Assembly: GCA_035772735.1 (NCBI GenBank)
Contig: JASDFA010000006.1
Span: 66,852,001-66,916,000 of the forward strand
Direction: 5' to 3'
DNA: 64,000 nt
Source of the DNA: Datura wrightii
Lineage: Eukaryota > Streptophyta > Magnoliopsida > Solanales > Solanaceae
Below, one piece after another: positions 11,435 to 20,457 of this stretch. A program made the position numbers and the translations under genes. The first letter of the stretch is position 1. Each line of letters begins with the position of its first letter. A model generated the notes under the pieces. The model was not told the DNA's origin. It saw nothing but the letters and a program-made list of their open reading frames with translations, and did not search any database.

Positions 11435-11935
11435 CTTTTCTGAGTTAGCTTAGTCAGAGGAGACACAATAGAATAAAATCCTTCTACAAACCGTCGGTAA
11501 TAATTAGCTAGACCCATGAAACTTCTGATATCTGTTGGGGAAGTAGGTCTTGGCCAGTCTTTCATCGCTGCTATATTTTGAGGATCTACTTGAATACCTT
11601 TACCTGAGACCACATGACCAAGGAAAGTCACAGAGTTTAGCCAAAATTCGTATTTGTTGAATTTAGCGAACAACTGACAGTCTTTGAGAGTCTATAACAC
11701 TATCCTCAAATGGTTATCATGCTCCTCCTTATTTCTGAAGTACACCAAAATGTCGTCTATGAACACAATGACGAACATGTCCAGATACTGCTCGAATACT
11801 TTGTTCATTAGGTCCATGAAAGTTGTAGGGGCATTAGTTAGTCCAAAGGACATAACCACAAATTTTTAGTGACCATACTGAGTTCTGAAGACTGTTTTCA
11901 ATATGTCACATTCCCTAACCCTAAGCTGATGATAC
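11431..11935 (-). pseudogene. Reverse transcriptase, 3' part (element C)
   Basis: Reads GLTNAPTTFMDLMNKVF, then the catalytic box VFIDDILVYF (near 11760) and SVTFLGHVVSGKGI. The finger and palm beginning lies beyond element A at 21925 onward. If one GATAC copy is counted, the codons on either side join as LGYHQLRVRECD without loss of frame. Stops occur at several codons. Confidence 0.85.
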
Positions 11936-12882
11936 TGTTCGCGGTTTGTACTGCTCGGGTTGGTATTAAATATTATCAACCGACACGCAAGTGCACGTGG
12001 TCAACAAGTAATAAAGTGGCTAAGTAGCCAAGTATCGATCCAAGGAGGCTGCTCTAGATATGTAAAACTGCCTAGTTTACTATATTTCTATTCTATCCCT
12101 AACATGTGAACAACAATCCAACCAAGAGTTGAGTGAGTTTTTGTTTCTAAACTATTTATTATACTACAATTAATAACAACTATTTACTTTAGAATTTAGA
12201 CAATGGATACGCACATGCCAAGGTTAAGAACGAGTAATGAACTTGATAATCATGATAATTTAGTCATCCTCTTCTTCATGTTGCTAGCCAAGAACGTTGC
12301 CTAGAAATTAAAACTTTCGTATTTAATTTCACTTTAGAATCATAAACCATCCGTCTACATTTCTGTGATCAAATGCAATTTATGACCTAGCACTACAATT
12401 CCGGTTCCTAAATTGACTAATACGGCTTTCAAGTATATTTCTATCAAGAAAGCACATCAAAACCCAATTTTCCCAAATCAAGTTAAAAACAATACCCTAT
12501 TAATTCACAACTTTCCAATTTCGTGCTCTCTCGAGTGAAATTGGACTTTTTAGATATACATTAATGGTGGCCATTCAATAATGTAGTAAGCACAAGAATT
12601 AATAGAACAACATGCAAGAAGAAGAAGAAACCATATCAATTATCACCAAAATTCATTACACAAGTTCAAAACCTCAGCAAAGAAGGGAATTAGCCACTCA
12701 TTCTTGGATTAATCATCCTAAAATGAGTGTAAATCATGCATACAATTGAAGGAAAGAAGAAAGGAAGAGAAGAAAACTCTTAGCTTTTCTATTCTTCAAC
12801 TGCCACAAACCCACGTTCCTGTTCTCCACTTCTGAACTCAGTCTAAAAACTAAAAAACTGATTAAAAATAAACCTAAGTGTG

Positions 12883-12891
12883 CTATTTATA
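12883..12891 (-). promoter_or_regulatory. TATA box in the 3' LTR of A
   Basis: Minus strand TATAAATAG, about 30 nt after the last U3 palindrome in sense. The copy in the 5' LTR is at 21405-21413. Confidence 0.7.
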
Positions 12892-12921
12892 CTAGTGGGA
12901 AATTTTTCCCGGAATAACAAG

Positions 12922-12969
12922 CAACGTGTCACGGAGGCCAACGCGGAGCACTGCCTCCGTGACACGGCG
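12922..12969. repeat. 48-bp U3 palindrome, LTR copy
   Basis: Contains GTGTCACGGAGG and its exact inverse CCTCCGTGACAC, spaced by about 16 nt. The same 48 bp is at 21443-21490 (5' LTR, one change) and at 17537-17584 inside the element, 47/48 identical to this copy. Confidence 0.9.
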
Positions 12970-13403
12970 TGGACGCGGACCCTCTCTGGAAATTGCAGGG
13001 TCCGGATAATTTGCCTCAACGTGGCACGGAGGCCATCGCGGAGTCCTGTCTCCGTGCCACGGAGCTGTCGCGAGGCCTCACTGGAATCTGCCAATTAATT
13101 TCCTCTCCAGGCAGTGTGCTACCGCGATGGCAGCGTGGCACGGCTCCATCGCGGAGCCAGTGTAAAATGTGCCATCCAAGGTCTTTTCCACGCTCGCATC
13201 CTAGTCCAACTCCGACATAGTTCCAACACGCATTTTAGCTCTTAAAAATCACATTATCCTGCAAAACAAATGCTAATCATGTTGGTTAGTATAAATTCAC
13301 ATTTTATTAACAAATACATGATATTATATACACATTGCACAACAAACAAGGTAAAAATGATACGTTTGAGTATCACTTGGGTATATAAATCTGCCCAAGA
13401 TCA

Positions 13404-13420
13404 CTTACCCCACACTTAAA
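13404..13420 (-). other. Polypurine tract of element A
   Basis: Minus strand TTTAAGTGTGGGGTAAG ends directly at the 3' LTR. Its core TAAGTGTGGGG recurs at 15234-15244 and 16618-16628. Confidence 0.75.
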
Positions 13421-15312
13421 TCCTTGTTCATCCTCGAACAACACATACACAAATCATGCACATCACATCTCAACCTTTGTCACTATGGTGCAACCATTTT
13501 ACGCTACGGTCATACCGATTATTCAATTCTTGCAAATCATCAAGAAAACATGCTTGGTCGTACAAGACAATGACCTTAATACATCGAGGCTTCCTAAACT
13601 TTTAAGAATTGATTCTTGATATCAGCAAACTCATGCAAATCAACTAATCAAGAAATCCGACACGAAAATCAATCTTTCATCAAGCATGTACCCTCACAAC
13701 TCGAGAGAAACTTCCCCTTTTATGTTTGTGCAGCACACAAACATGCAAGTAGGGGCATATAAAAATTAATTTCACTCTCTCTCCCAAAAGAATTCACATG
13801 CATCATGTCATGACCCATAGGCTTGCCCTTAGTGTATTACTCCACTAATATAAAGAAATGCAATGTAGGATCAAATAGGACTTTTAATGGGTTGTAACTG
13901 GGCTATGGATCTAGTATATATATATTGGATTAGCCCATAATAGTCGCTAGCATCCTTAAGAGCCTTTTCAACTCATTCCCATCGACTCATGGACATTGTT
14001 CCTCTCTTTTCTCTTTTTCTCCCATTCATGCTGGTTTACTTTCATACAACCCATTTCATCAGGCACACTTGACACAAAACAGAGGGTTTTCATGTACCCT
14101 CACTATCATTTAATTACAACTAGTGCCTCTTCAACATCATCTTTTCTTTCCTCACCTTGCTTTTCTTTTCTTTTCACTCTTTTCACTCTTTAACACTTTG
14201 GGAAACATTTTCTGTTCTTTGTAAGCGCTTAAGAGCTTCTTATAGACTTTAAGGCTAATGAAAAGAAGGAATAAAGCTTAGTTCATATAAATCTGGACAA
14301 AAGAAAGAAATCGGCTAAAGGCTCAACGGGCTGACTAGGGTATACAACATATAAAAAGGTAGAATTTGACAAGAAAAAAAATGGAAACTAAAGGTTAAAA
14401 CAAAGAAATGCCTACATCCTTTCCGACACTGCACCTCCTTTATTTCGTTTTGTATACACACCAGGCAAGTTCTAGACAATTCACAATGAAATGGAATAGC
14501 AAAACCTCACTCACACTTCATGCACATGCTCGAATCAAGATGCATTCACAGACTCTTTAATTAGTCAATTACATGAATTCAAGATTAAGCCTCAATCATA
14601 ATGAACCAAATTCTATAGCCTAGGTAACTCAACATATTTACAAAATTGCATGCTTTCAAATGAATCATTTTCACATTTTGAACATCAATTACAACACGCA
14701 ACGAAATTTTAGCAACCATAAGCAACTACAGTTTATTGATGCAATCCACCAAAGAAACTAAAAACAAAACATCTACTCCTATCGACTACATTTCCCTTAA
14801 GACGGTCGTCATCCATCCATCATAGGGAACGGTCACTAACTATGACCTCGGTTCAATGGGACTATTCTCGGTAAAAGAACCGAAAACAAACTCCGAGAAA
14901 CCCAAAAATAAAACTTCAAAATTTTTGCAACACATCGATCATTTCGATAGAAAATATTTATAAAATATTTTGATAAGTGCAAAATCTTTTCGCAAAAATT
15001 TTGAAAAATATCGATCATATCGATAAAGAAAAAAAAATATTTACAAAATTTACAAAATATTTACAAAGGCAACCATAACTTTCAAAAACACACATCATTA
15101 GCCACAAACGAATATATACACATAAATCACAAATCAGTTCACAACAACAGGGAAAGCACAAACATACATAAACGTCAAGGAAAAATTATACAGCAAATTT
15201 AGAGCCTATGTCCCAGCACCTAACTACTCCCCACCCCACACTTAAATCGAACACTGTCCCCAGTGTTCACAACAATACAAAGCACAAAATTTTGGGTGGT
15301 GAAACTCCCTGC
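13421..15312 (-). other. 3' non-coding region of element A
   Basis: Lies between the ORF2 stop and the 3' LTR. It is AT-rich, and short frames here (e.g. 13996-14193) look like chance. Close behind the ORF2 stop is a second TTTAAGTGTGGGG motif (15234-15246), preceded in sense by the small inverted repeat AACACTG/CAGTGTT. Nothing else recognised. Confidence 0.6.
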
Positions 15313-16533
15313 TCAGTCGAAATATTCGACTTCCTCATCCGGTGCTGCGGCCTCGTCGCCCATATCTGAATCAGCTCCATCGCCGTCATCGGACTCCACA
15401 TCAGAGTCCTCACGACGTGTCTTCTCATCAGTAGGGACGTCGTCATCAGTCGGCTCCACAAAGGCTGGCCCTACCTTGCATAAAGCTCTGGCGTTCTCGC
15501 CAAAGGGGTAGTCCAGCTCCAGCTGCCATAATTCATCCTCGGTGGCTAGTCTCCCACCTATCCGTAGCTGCAGCATCTGCATGCCGAACATACGGGCCAT
15601 ATACTGGTCGTCACGAGCATGTCGCTCGCCCAGAGTCAGCACCGGTCCATGTGTAGTGTCGGGGGCCTTGGTCTTTGTCACATCAAGGGCCCTCCGCTCC
15701 AACTGCGGAATGTAATCCAAGGCTTCTTCCTCAACGTCGAGGCCTCGGAGGAAGGTGGTGATGAGTCCGCCAAACCCGTATCTGTGGCCCTGGTGTAGTC
15801 TAGCTCTCTTCATGGCGGATATTATGACCGCCCCCACATTAATCTCAAGCCCTTTCATAAGGGCATACACCAGGCAGACACGGTCCCGGGTCACGTCTGT
15901 CATATGCACTCCCGGGATCAGACACGAACATACAATTTTTAGCCAGATTCTGGCCTCCCTATTCATCTGCGAATAAGGCAGAGTCTGGTGGTAACCCCTC
16001 TCTTTGTGTCTACTCCATCGGGCTGTGGATCGAGCCCCACACAACGTACGTCTGATGTCGGCGTATGGTGGGGTGATGTTTAACTGGCGGAGGACGTGGG
16101 CATCTGTGTCCCGCGCTCCCACGATGGCATTAAACTGCTGGGGTTCCAGAGTGACAATCTGCCCTCTGATTTTAATAGTATCGCTCCTGATGGCCGGGTT
16201 CCAGTTGGCGTAGAATTCCCGGACCAAGTGAAGGTTGCACTCCTTGGGCTCCTGAAAGATAAAGCTGAGTCCAGCTGCCTCAATCCTCTGTACGATGCGA
16301 GGGAACTCCTGTGCAAGTGGTTCCCTTGCAATATATTCCTCCGGGAAGTACTTGTTCTCCTTATGCTTTGTGTACCACTTCTTTCCTTCCTCGGTAACCC
16401 ATCGTGTTCCGTATCGGCGGTGTTGACCGCGTGGAACAGCAGGTGCAGCTGGGACAACAGTGCCCAGTCTCATTCTCTTTCTGCCGGTGCCTGAGGTTGA
16501 AGCACCCTTGCCTTTATCTTGTCGGCTGGCCAT
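15313..16533 (-). CDS. ORF2 of element A, plant transposon protein (PF20167-like), 406 aa
   Basis: An intact frame in the position of the Athila env-like gene. It resembles the family annotated as putative plant transposon protein (Transposase_32), whose function is unknown. A longer frame to 16554 exists, but its first codon is TTG. The ATG at 16531-16533 has a good plant context (ACAATGG), so I start there: MASRQDKGKGASTSG, then a basic stretch GRKRMRL. The folded middle runs from about residue 45 to 290 (WVTEEGKKWY, EFYANWNPAI, RDRVCLVYALMKG). The C-terminal 45 residues are very acidic (DSDVESDDGDGADSDMGDE). I see no signal peptide or membrane segment, which argues against a true envelope protein. 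A consensus 3' splice site (AG at 16539-16540) lies just before the ATG. Confidence 0.8.
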   Translation of the reverse strand: MASRQDKGKGASTSGTGRKRMRLGTVVPAAPAVPRGQHRRYGTRWVTEEGKKWYTKHKENKYFPEEYIAREPLAQEFPRIVQRIEAAGLSFIFQEPKECNLHLVREFYANWNPAIRSDTIKIRGQIVTLEPQQFNAIVGARDTDAHVLRQLNITPPYADIRRTLCGARSTARWSRHKERGYHQTLPYSQMNREARIWLKIVCSCLIPGVHMTDVTRDRVCLVYALMKGLEINVGAVIISAMKRARLHQGHRYGFGGLITTFLRGLDVEEEALDYIPQLERRALDVTKTKAPDTTHGPVLTLGERHARDDQYMARMFGMQMLQLRIGGRLATEDELWQLELDYPFGENARALCKVGPAFVEPTDDDVPTDEKTRREDSDVESDDGDGADSDMGDEAAAPDEEVEYFD

Positions 16534-16538
16534 TGTAC

Positions 16539-17244
16539 CTATCAATTTACACAAACAAGCACAACGTTAAGCTAAAAACTTGTTAGCTTCGGCTAAGGTC
16601 GGGTTAAACAAAATTTACCCCACACTTAGTCTTTAACAATATTTACAACATTTTAGCAAGGATAGCTCTATTTACACCCCAAACACAATGAACTATAACA
16701 TATTGCTTAGTGCGTTCACAAAAATTCGACAGCATAACGGCTAGCGAACTACTCAGACTTCATACAGCTAGCCCAATCCTACTATCGACAGCTATTCACC
16801 CATAGCACATAGCAACAATAACAACAACAAAATAGAAACAACAATACAAACATTTTATATACAACTAATCTAAGCAATTCAACCAATTCACATATTACGC
16901 AATTTCCCACAAAAATTCGAGAATTAGTCGTCTTTCAACAATTATACAATATTTACCACGACTTATCTCAAATAATAAACACACCCCGGCATTAATTTCG
17001 TCAAACTATCAAGTTACCCAAGTTAAAATTCAACAACCCCAAGCCCTAAAATGCAATTCGACAATCAAAATTGAACTATTCAATCAATCGATAAGTTCAA
17101 ACGTCAACTACAACAATCCGAACATAATCAATCACAAAATAATTCACGTCATGTGTAATTTCTACCTAGGGTGATATATCTCACCTCACATGCTCAAAAT
17201 CGACAAAAATCGCCAAAAATTTGAGATAGATGATGAAAACATAC
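16539..17244 (-). other. Candidate 5'-leader intron of ORF2
   Basis: The donor is AAG-GTATGT at 17239-17247. The acceptor is TTGATAG at 16539-16545, six bases before the ORF2 ATG. The 706-nt interval is AT-rich and has no long frame. It includes a TAAGTGTGGGG motif at 16618-16628. The intron is inferred from splice consensus only. Confidence 0.4.
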
Positions 17245-17377
17245 CTTGGAATTGAAGAATCGACGAAAACTTGACGTTTTCCTTGCCTATTAACGTGGCA
17301 CGGAGCTTGGGGGTAGGGGAATGGGTGTTTGGTCGCGGAGGGTAGAGGGAATGGGGAAAATGGGCGAAAATCGGGGG

Positions 17378-17387
17378 TTTATTTAAA
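17378..17387 (-). promoter_or_regulatory. TATA-like box upstream of ORF2
   Basis: Minus strand TTTAAATAAA, about 50 nt beyond the last internal palindrome in sense, the same order and near the same spacing as in the LTR. With the palindromes 17440-17584 it makes a candidate internal promoter for ORF2. Confidence 0.4.
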
Positions 17388-17439
17388 GGAAACATGCGGG
17401 TCACCCGGAAACCCGGTGTGACCCGGCACTGGGATAAGG

Positions 17440-17595
17440 GCAACGTGTCACGGAGGGTAACGCGGAGACCCTCCTCCGTGACACGAAGTCAACGCGTTGG
17501 CTCACTGGAATTTTTAAAAAATTCCAGATTTGCCTTCAACGTGTCACGGAGGCCAACGCGGAGCATTGCCTCCGTGACACGGCGCCAACGTGCCA
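17440..17595. repeat. Internal copies of the U3 palindrome in element A
   Basis: Two units, 17441-17484 (GTGTCACGGAGGG ... CCTCCGTGACACG) and 17537-17584. The second is 47/48 identical to the LTR palindrome and in the same orientation. A diverged remnant (CGTGGCACGGAG) is at 17294-17305. Confidence 0.85.
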
Positions 17596-17862
17596 GTGCT
17601 CTGTTTCACCATCAAATTTTATTTTTCATACCTCGCCTCGTTTCCTCGATTCCAAGTATTTTTCCTCCGGTATACCTGAAAATCACCTCACTAAACAAAA
17701 ATTGGTTAAATGAATAGATTCCCTACTAAAAAATAAAAATTTACTAAATTACTAAAAAAAAAAAATTACTAAATAAAATGCAAATCTAAGCCTAATCAAG
17801 AAAAAGAAAAGAAAATAAAATAAAAGAAAAACTTTACACTAAAGAAAGAAAAAAATATTTTT

Positions 17863-17880
17863 CACGGGTTGCCTCCCGTG
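17863..17880 (-). other. Hairpin behind the gag-protease stop of A
   Basis: Plus strand CACGGG-TTGCCT-CCCGTG, a perfect 6-bp stem with a 6-nt loop, ending 40 nt past the stop codon. In sense it is preceded by the box GACGTTAAACCAGGCGC. The same box, and the loop with a covarying stem, stand behind the pol stop in element H. In sense it is followed by a pyrimidine-rich run ending in TTCTTTAG (AG at 17839-17840). Confidence 0.8.
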
Positions 17881-17920
17881 CAGCGCCTGGTTTAACGTCG
17901 CGGCTCGACAGCCTTTATGC

Positions 17921-20293
17921 TCAAGTGTCTACTAGGGAGATGGACGATTTGACCCGATCATGGTCATCTCCCCAGTAGTTCTCAACCTTGTCTGGTGGCC
18001 TACCTAGTAACTCTCGGGGATCACTCAATCCATTCACATTCCCATGATCAATCATGTTGATCACCGAAAGTTCCTTATAGACAGTCGGGAGCTTAGGTGC
18101 CTTGTACACGTCGAACACCTCAACCTTGTCGTGTGCTCGCATTGTGAGTTGACCCGCAGCTACATCGATCAATGCCTTTCCGGTTGCCAAAAAGGGTCGT
18201 CCCAAAATAAATGGGACTTCCGCATCTGGTTCAAAATCCAGAACAATGAAATCTACCGGAAAAATGAGGGAGCCTACCTGCACTAGCACATCCTCAACAA
18301 TGCCATCCGGCCTAGCTAAAGACCTGTCTGCTAGCTGCAAAATCACTGTTGTAGGTCTAGGGCTCCCTAGTCCTAACTTTCTGAATACCGAAGATGGCAT
18401 CAGATTTATACTTGCCCCCAAGTCGCATAACCCACGAGCTCGGATACTTTGCCCCATCGTCAGCTGGATAGTAAAACTTCCAGGATCCTTCAGTTTAGTG
18501 GGCAACCTGTTCTGAATACGGGATGTGCATTCCTCCGTTAAAGCCACCGTGGCATACTCAGTCAAGCGACTTTTGTTGGCCACGATGTCTTTGATATACT
18601 TCGCATATTTTGGCACACCCTGCAAGACATCAACAAGAGGTAAGTTAACATGTACCTGTTTAAGTACCTCCATGAATTTCTGGAAACACGCCTCCTCCTT
18701 GTGTTTCTTAAGTCGTTGAGGGAACGGGGGTGGATGCCTTGCTGGTTCAGCTTCTTTGGTCTTCCCCGTATCTGAGGTTTGTTCACCCTCAACATCTGCT
18801 GCTCCTAACTTCTGAGGCGGTCTTTCCGGTTCCACCTCCTTTAATTGTAAACCACTCCTCGTGGTCACTGCATTCACCTGCTTAGGATTGGGATCCGTGT
18901 CGCTAGGTAGTCCTCCCCTTGGTCTAGTATTTTGGGCACTAGCAAATTGCCCAAACTGATATTCAAGAGCCTTGGTTGCCAATTGATTGTTCTTTACTTC
19001 GGCTGCCAATTTGACATAGTCAGCCTGCAATTGTGCCTGGTTGGCAATCATGGTCTTGAACATTTCCTCAATAGTCGGTGATGGTGGTGGAGGAGGGGCA
19101 TTGTGATTTCTGAACTGATTCTGATAGCCTTGTTGCCCTCCTTGGTTTCTGTGCATACCCTGCCCTGAACCTTGACCTTGTTGATTGTTGCTACCCCACG
19201 AAAAATTCGGATGATTCCTCCAATTCGAGTTGTAGCCACCACCAAACTGCTGTTGATTCCTCTGTGCATTGCCCACAAAGTTGACAGAATCAGGATTTGC
19301 ACCACAGCATTCAGCTGAATGCTCACTACTACCACACACTTCACACCACATCTGTTGGACTGCATTGACGGAGGCTGAAGGCTGGTTCAAATTCATATTG
19401 CTGAAGTGAGTGTTTAATTGATTTTGCAAAGCAGCTATCTGTGCAGCGATAGCTGTGAATCCATCCACTTCAAGCACTCCCGCTGCTTTCCTTGCTCCAC
19501 CTCTTGAAGAATCTGCATTCCATTCCGGATTGCCTTGTGAAATTCGGTTGAGCAAAGTGTACAGCTCCTCATAAGTCTTCTCCAGCGCTTGCCCTCCAGC
19601 TGCTGAGTCTAACAAAATTTTAGTGTGGGGTTCCAAACCCTCAATAAAAGTGTGTACCAACACCTCATTTGACTGATGATGATGAGGACAGTCCCGCAAC
19701 ATGGACTTGAATCTTTCCCAGGCTTGATAAAGATTTTCTCCTTCCCTCTGTTTAAAACTTAGAATCTGACTTCTAAGTTTAGCTGTTTTACCTGAAGGGA
19801 AAAATCTGATCAAAAACTTCCTTGCAAGATCATCCCACGTTGATATAGAGTTGGGTGGTTCAGCTTTTAACCACCTCTTGGCTTCACCAAGTAAGGAAAA
19901 TGGAAATAAGGTGAGCCGAACATAATCAGGTGACACTCCAGCGGGTATGTAAGTGTCACTTATCTCCAAAAAGTTCTGGAGATGTTGTTGCGGATCTTCG
20001 TGAGGGAGACCGGTAAACTGCCCGCTAGTGTGCAAAAGTTGCACCATATTTTGCTTTAACTCAAATCTCCCTCCAGGCTCTGGTTTGCGGATGCTGGAAT
20101 GTACATTATTAGCGTGTGGGATTGCCACCTCGCGAACCGGCCTGGCTGCTACTTCCTCGGGCACTAACACTGCCCGCACAACTGGTGGATTTGGTTGCTC
20201 CATCATAGACTGTTTAAGCAACTGCAGCTTCTTCCGAAGAGCTTCTCTACGTTGACTGTGCAATTCACGTTCTGGCTCTAAGTAAGATTCCAC
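17921..20293 (-). CDS. Gag-protease polyprotein of element A, 790 aa
   Basis: An intact 790-codon frame; the only complete retroelement polyprotein here. The gag (Retrotrans_gag) domain spans about residues 95-235, with LFPFSLLGEAKRWL (129-142) and the Athila phrase NLYQAWERFKSMLRDCPHH (187-205). One zinc knuckle C317-x2-C320-x4-H325-x3-C329 is followed by a Gly/Gln/Asn-rich tract (341-395). The aspartic protease lies at about 605-725 with CDLGAS (Asp624), ILGRPFLAT (696-704) and the KDPGSF entrance (602-607). The frame ends soon after the protease, at TGA 17921-17923, with no reverse transcriptase. It makes the particle and its protease. The open frame and near-identical LTRs suggest recent activity. 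Confidence 0.93.
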   Translation of the reverse strand: MESYLEPERELHSQRREALRKKLQLLKQSMMEQPNPPVVRAVLVPEEVAARPVREVAIPHANNVHSSIRKPEPGGRFELKQNMVQLLHTSGQFTGLPHEDPQQHLQNFLEISDTYIPAGVSPDYVRLTLFPFSLLGEAKRWLKAEPPNSISTWDDLARKFLIRFFPSGKTAKLRSQILSFKQREGENLYQAWERFKSMLRDCPHHHQSNEVLVHTFIEGLEPHTKILLDSAAGGQALEKTYEELYTLLNRISQGNPEWNADSSRGGARKAAGVLEVDGFTAIAAQIAALQNQLNTHFSNMNLNQPSASVNAVQQMWCEVCGSSEHSAECCGANPDSVNFVGNAQRNQQQFGGGYNSNWRNHPNFSWGSNNQQGQGSGQGMHRNQGGQQGYQNQFRNHNAPPPPPSPTIEEMFKTMIANQAQLQADYVKLAAEVKNNQLATKALEYQFGQFASAQNTRPRGGLPSDTDPNPKQVNAVTTRSGLQLKEVEPERPPQKLGAADVEGEQTSDTGKTKEAEPARHPPPFPQRLKKHKEEACFQKFMEVLKQVHVNLPLVDVLQGVPKYAKYIKDIVANKSRLTEYATVALTEECTSRIQNRLPTKLKDPGSFTIQLTMGQSIRARGLCDLGASINLMPSSVFRKLGLGSPRPTTVILQLADRSLARPDGIVEDVLVQVGSLIFPVDFIVLDFEPDAEVPFILGRPFLATGKALIDVAAGQLTMRAHDKVEVFDVYKAPKLPTVYKELSVINMIDHGNVNGLSDPRELLGRPPDKVENYWGDDHDRVKSSISLVDT

Positions 20294-20433
20294 CAGCTCC
20301 TTGTCCCTTGCCAGTGTTCACAGAAATAAAAATCTGCAAAATACAGGCTAAGACCAAGTTGTTAACACTTAAGAAAATAAAAATACAAATACATCAAATT
20401 TACACTAAACACAATTTTACAAATCGCCTAGCC

Positions 20434-20451
20434 TCCCCGGCAACGGCGCCA
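20434..20451 (-). other. Primer-binding site of element A, tRNA-Asp type
   Basis: Minus strand TGGCGCCGTTGCCGGGGA, six bases from the 5' LTR. It fits the 3' end of plant tRNA-Asp, as in Athila elements (assignment from memory). Confidence 0.85.
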
Positions 20452-20457
20452 AAAACT

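Larger units (their letters stand above)
11936..13403 (-). repeat. 3' LTR of element A
   Basis: Ends TGTTCGCGG at 11936 and ...CCCAAGATCA at 13403. Short ORFs found in it (12843-13098) recur in the other LTR and are chance frames. It contains the U3 palindromes (12922-13165) and TATAAATAG on the minus strand at 12883-12891. Confidence 0.93.

Noticed and set aside
12843..13220. Open frames repeated almost word for word at 21409-21741
   Set aside because: They are chance frames in the two LTRs of element A. Their likeness only reflects LTR identity.
13996..14193. Hydrophobic 65-codon frame that could be a small membrane protein
   Set aside because: Built from a pyrimidine-rich repeat (TTTCTCTTTT-like) in the non-coding part of A, on the antisense strand.
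15313..16533. ORF2 of A as a true envelope glycoprotein
   Set aside because: No signal peptide, no transmembrane segment and a highly acidic soluble tail; only its position resembles env.
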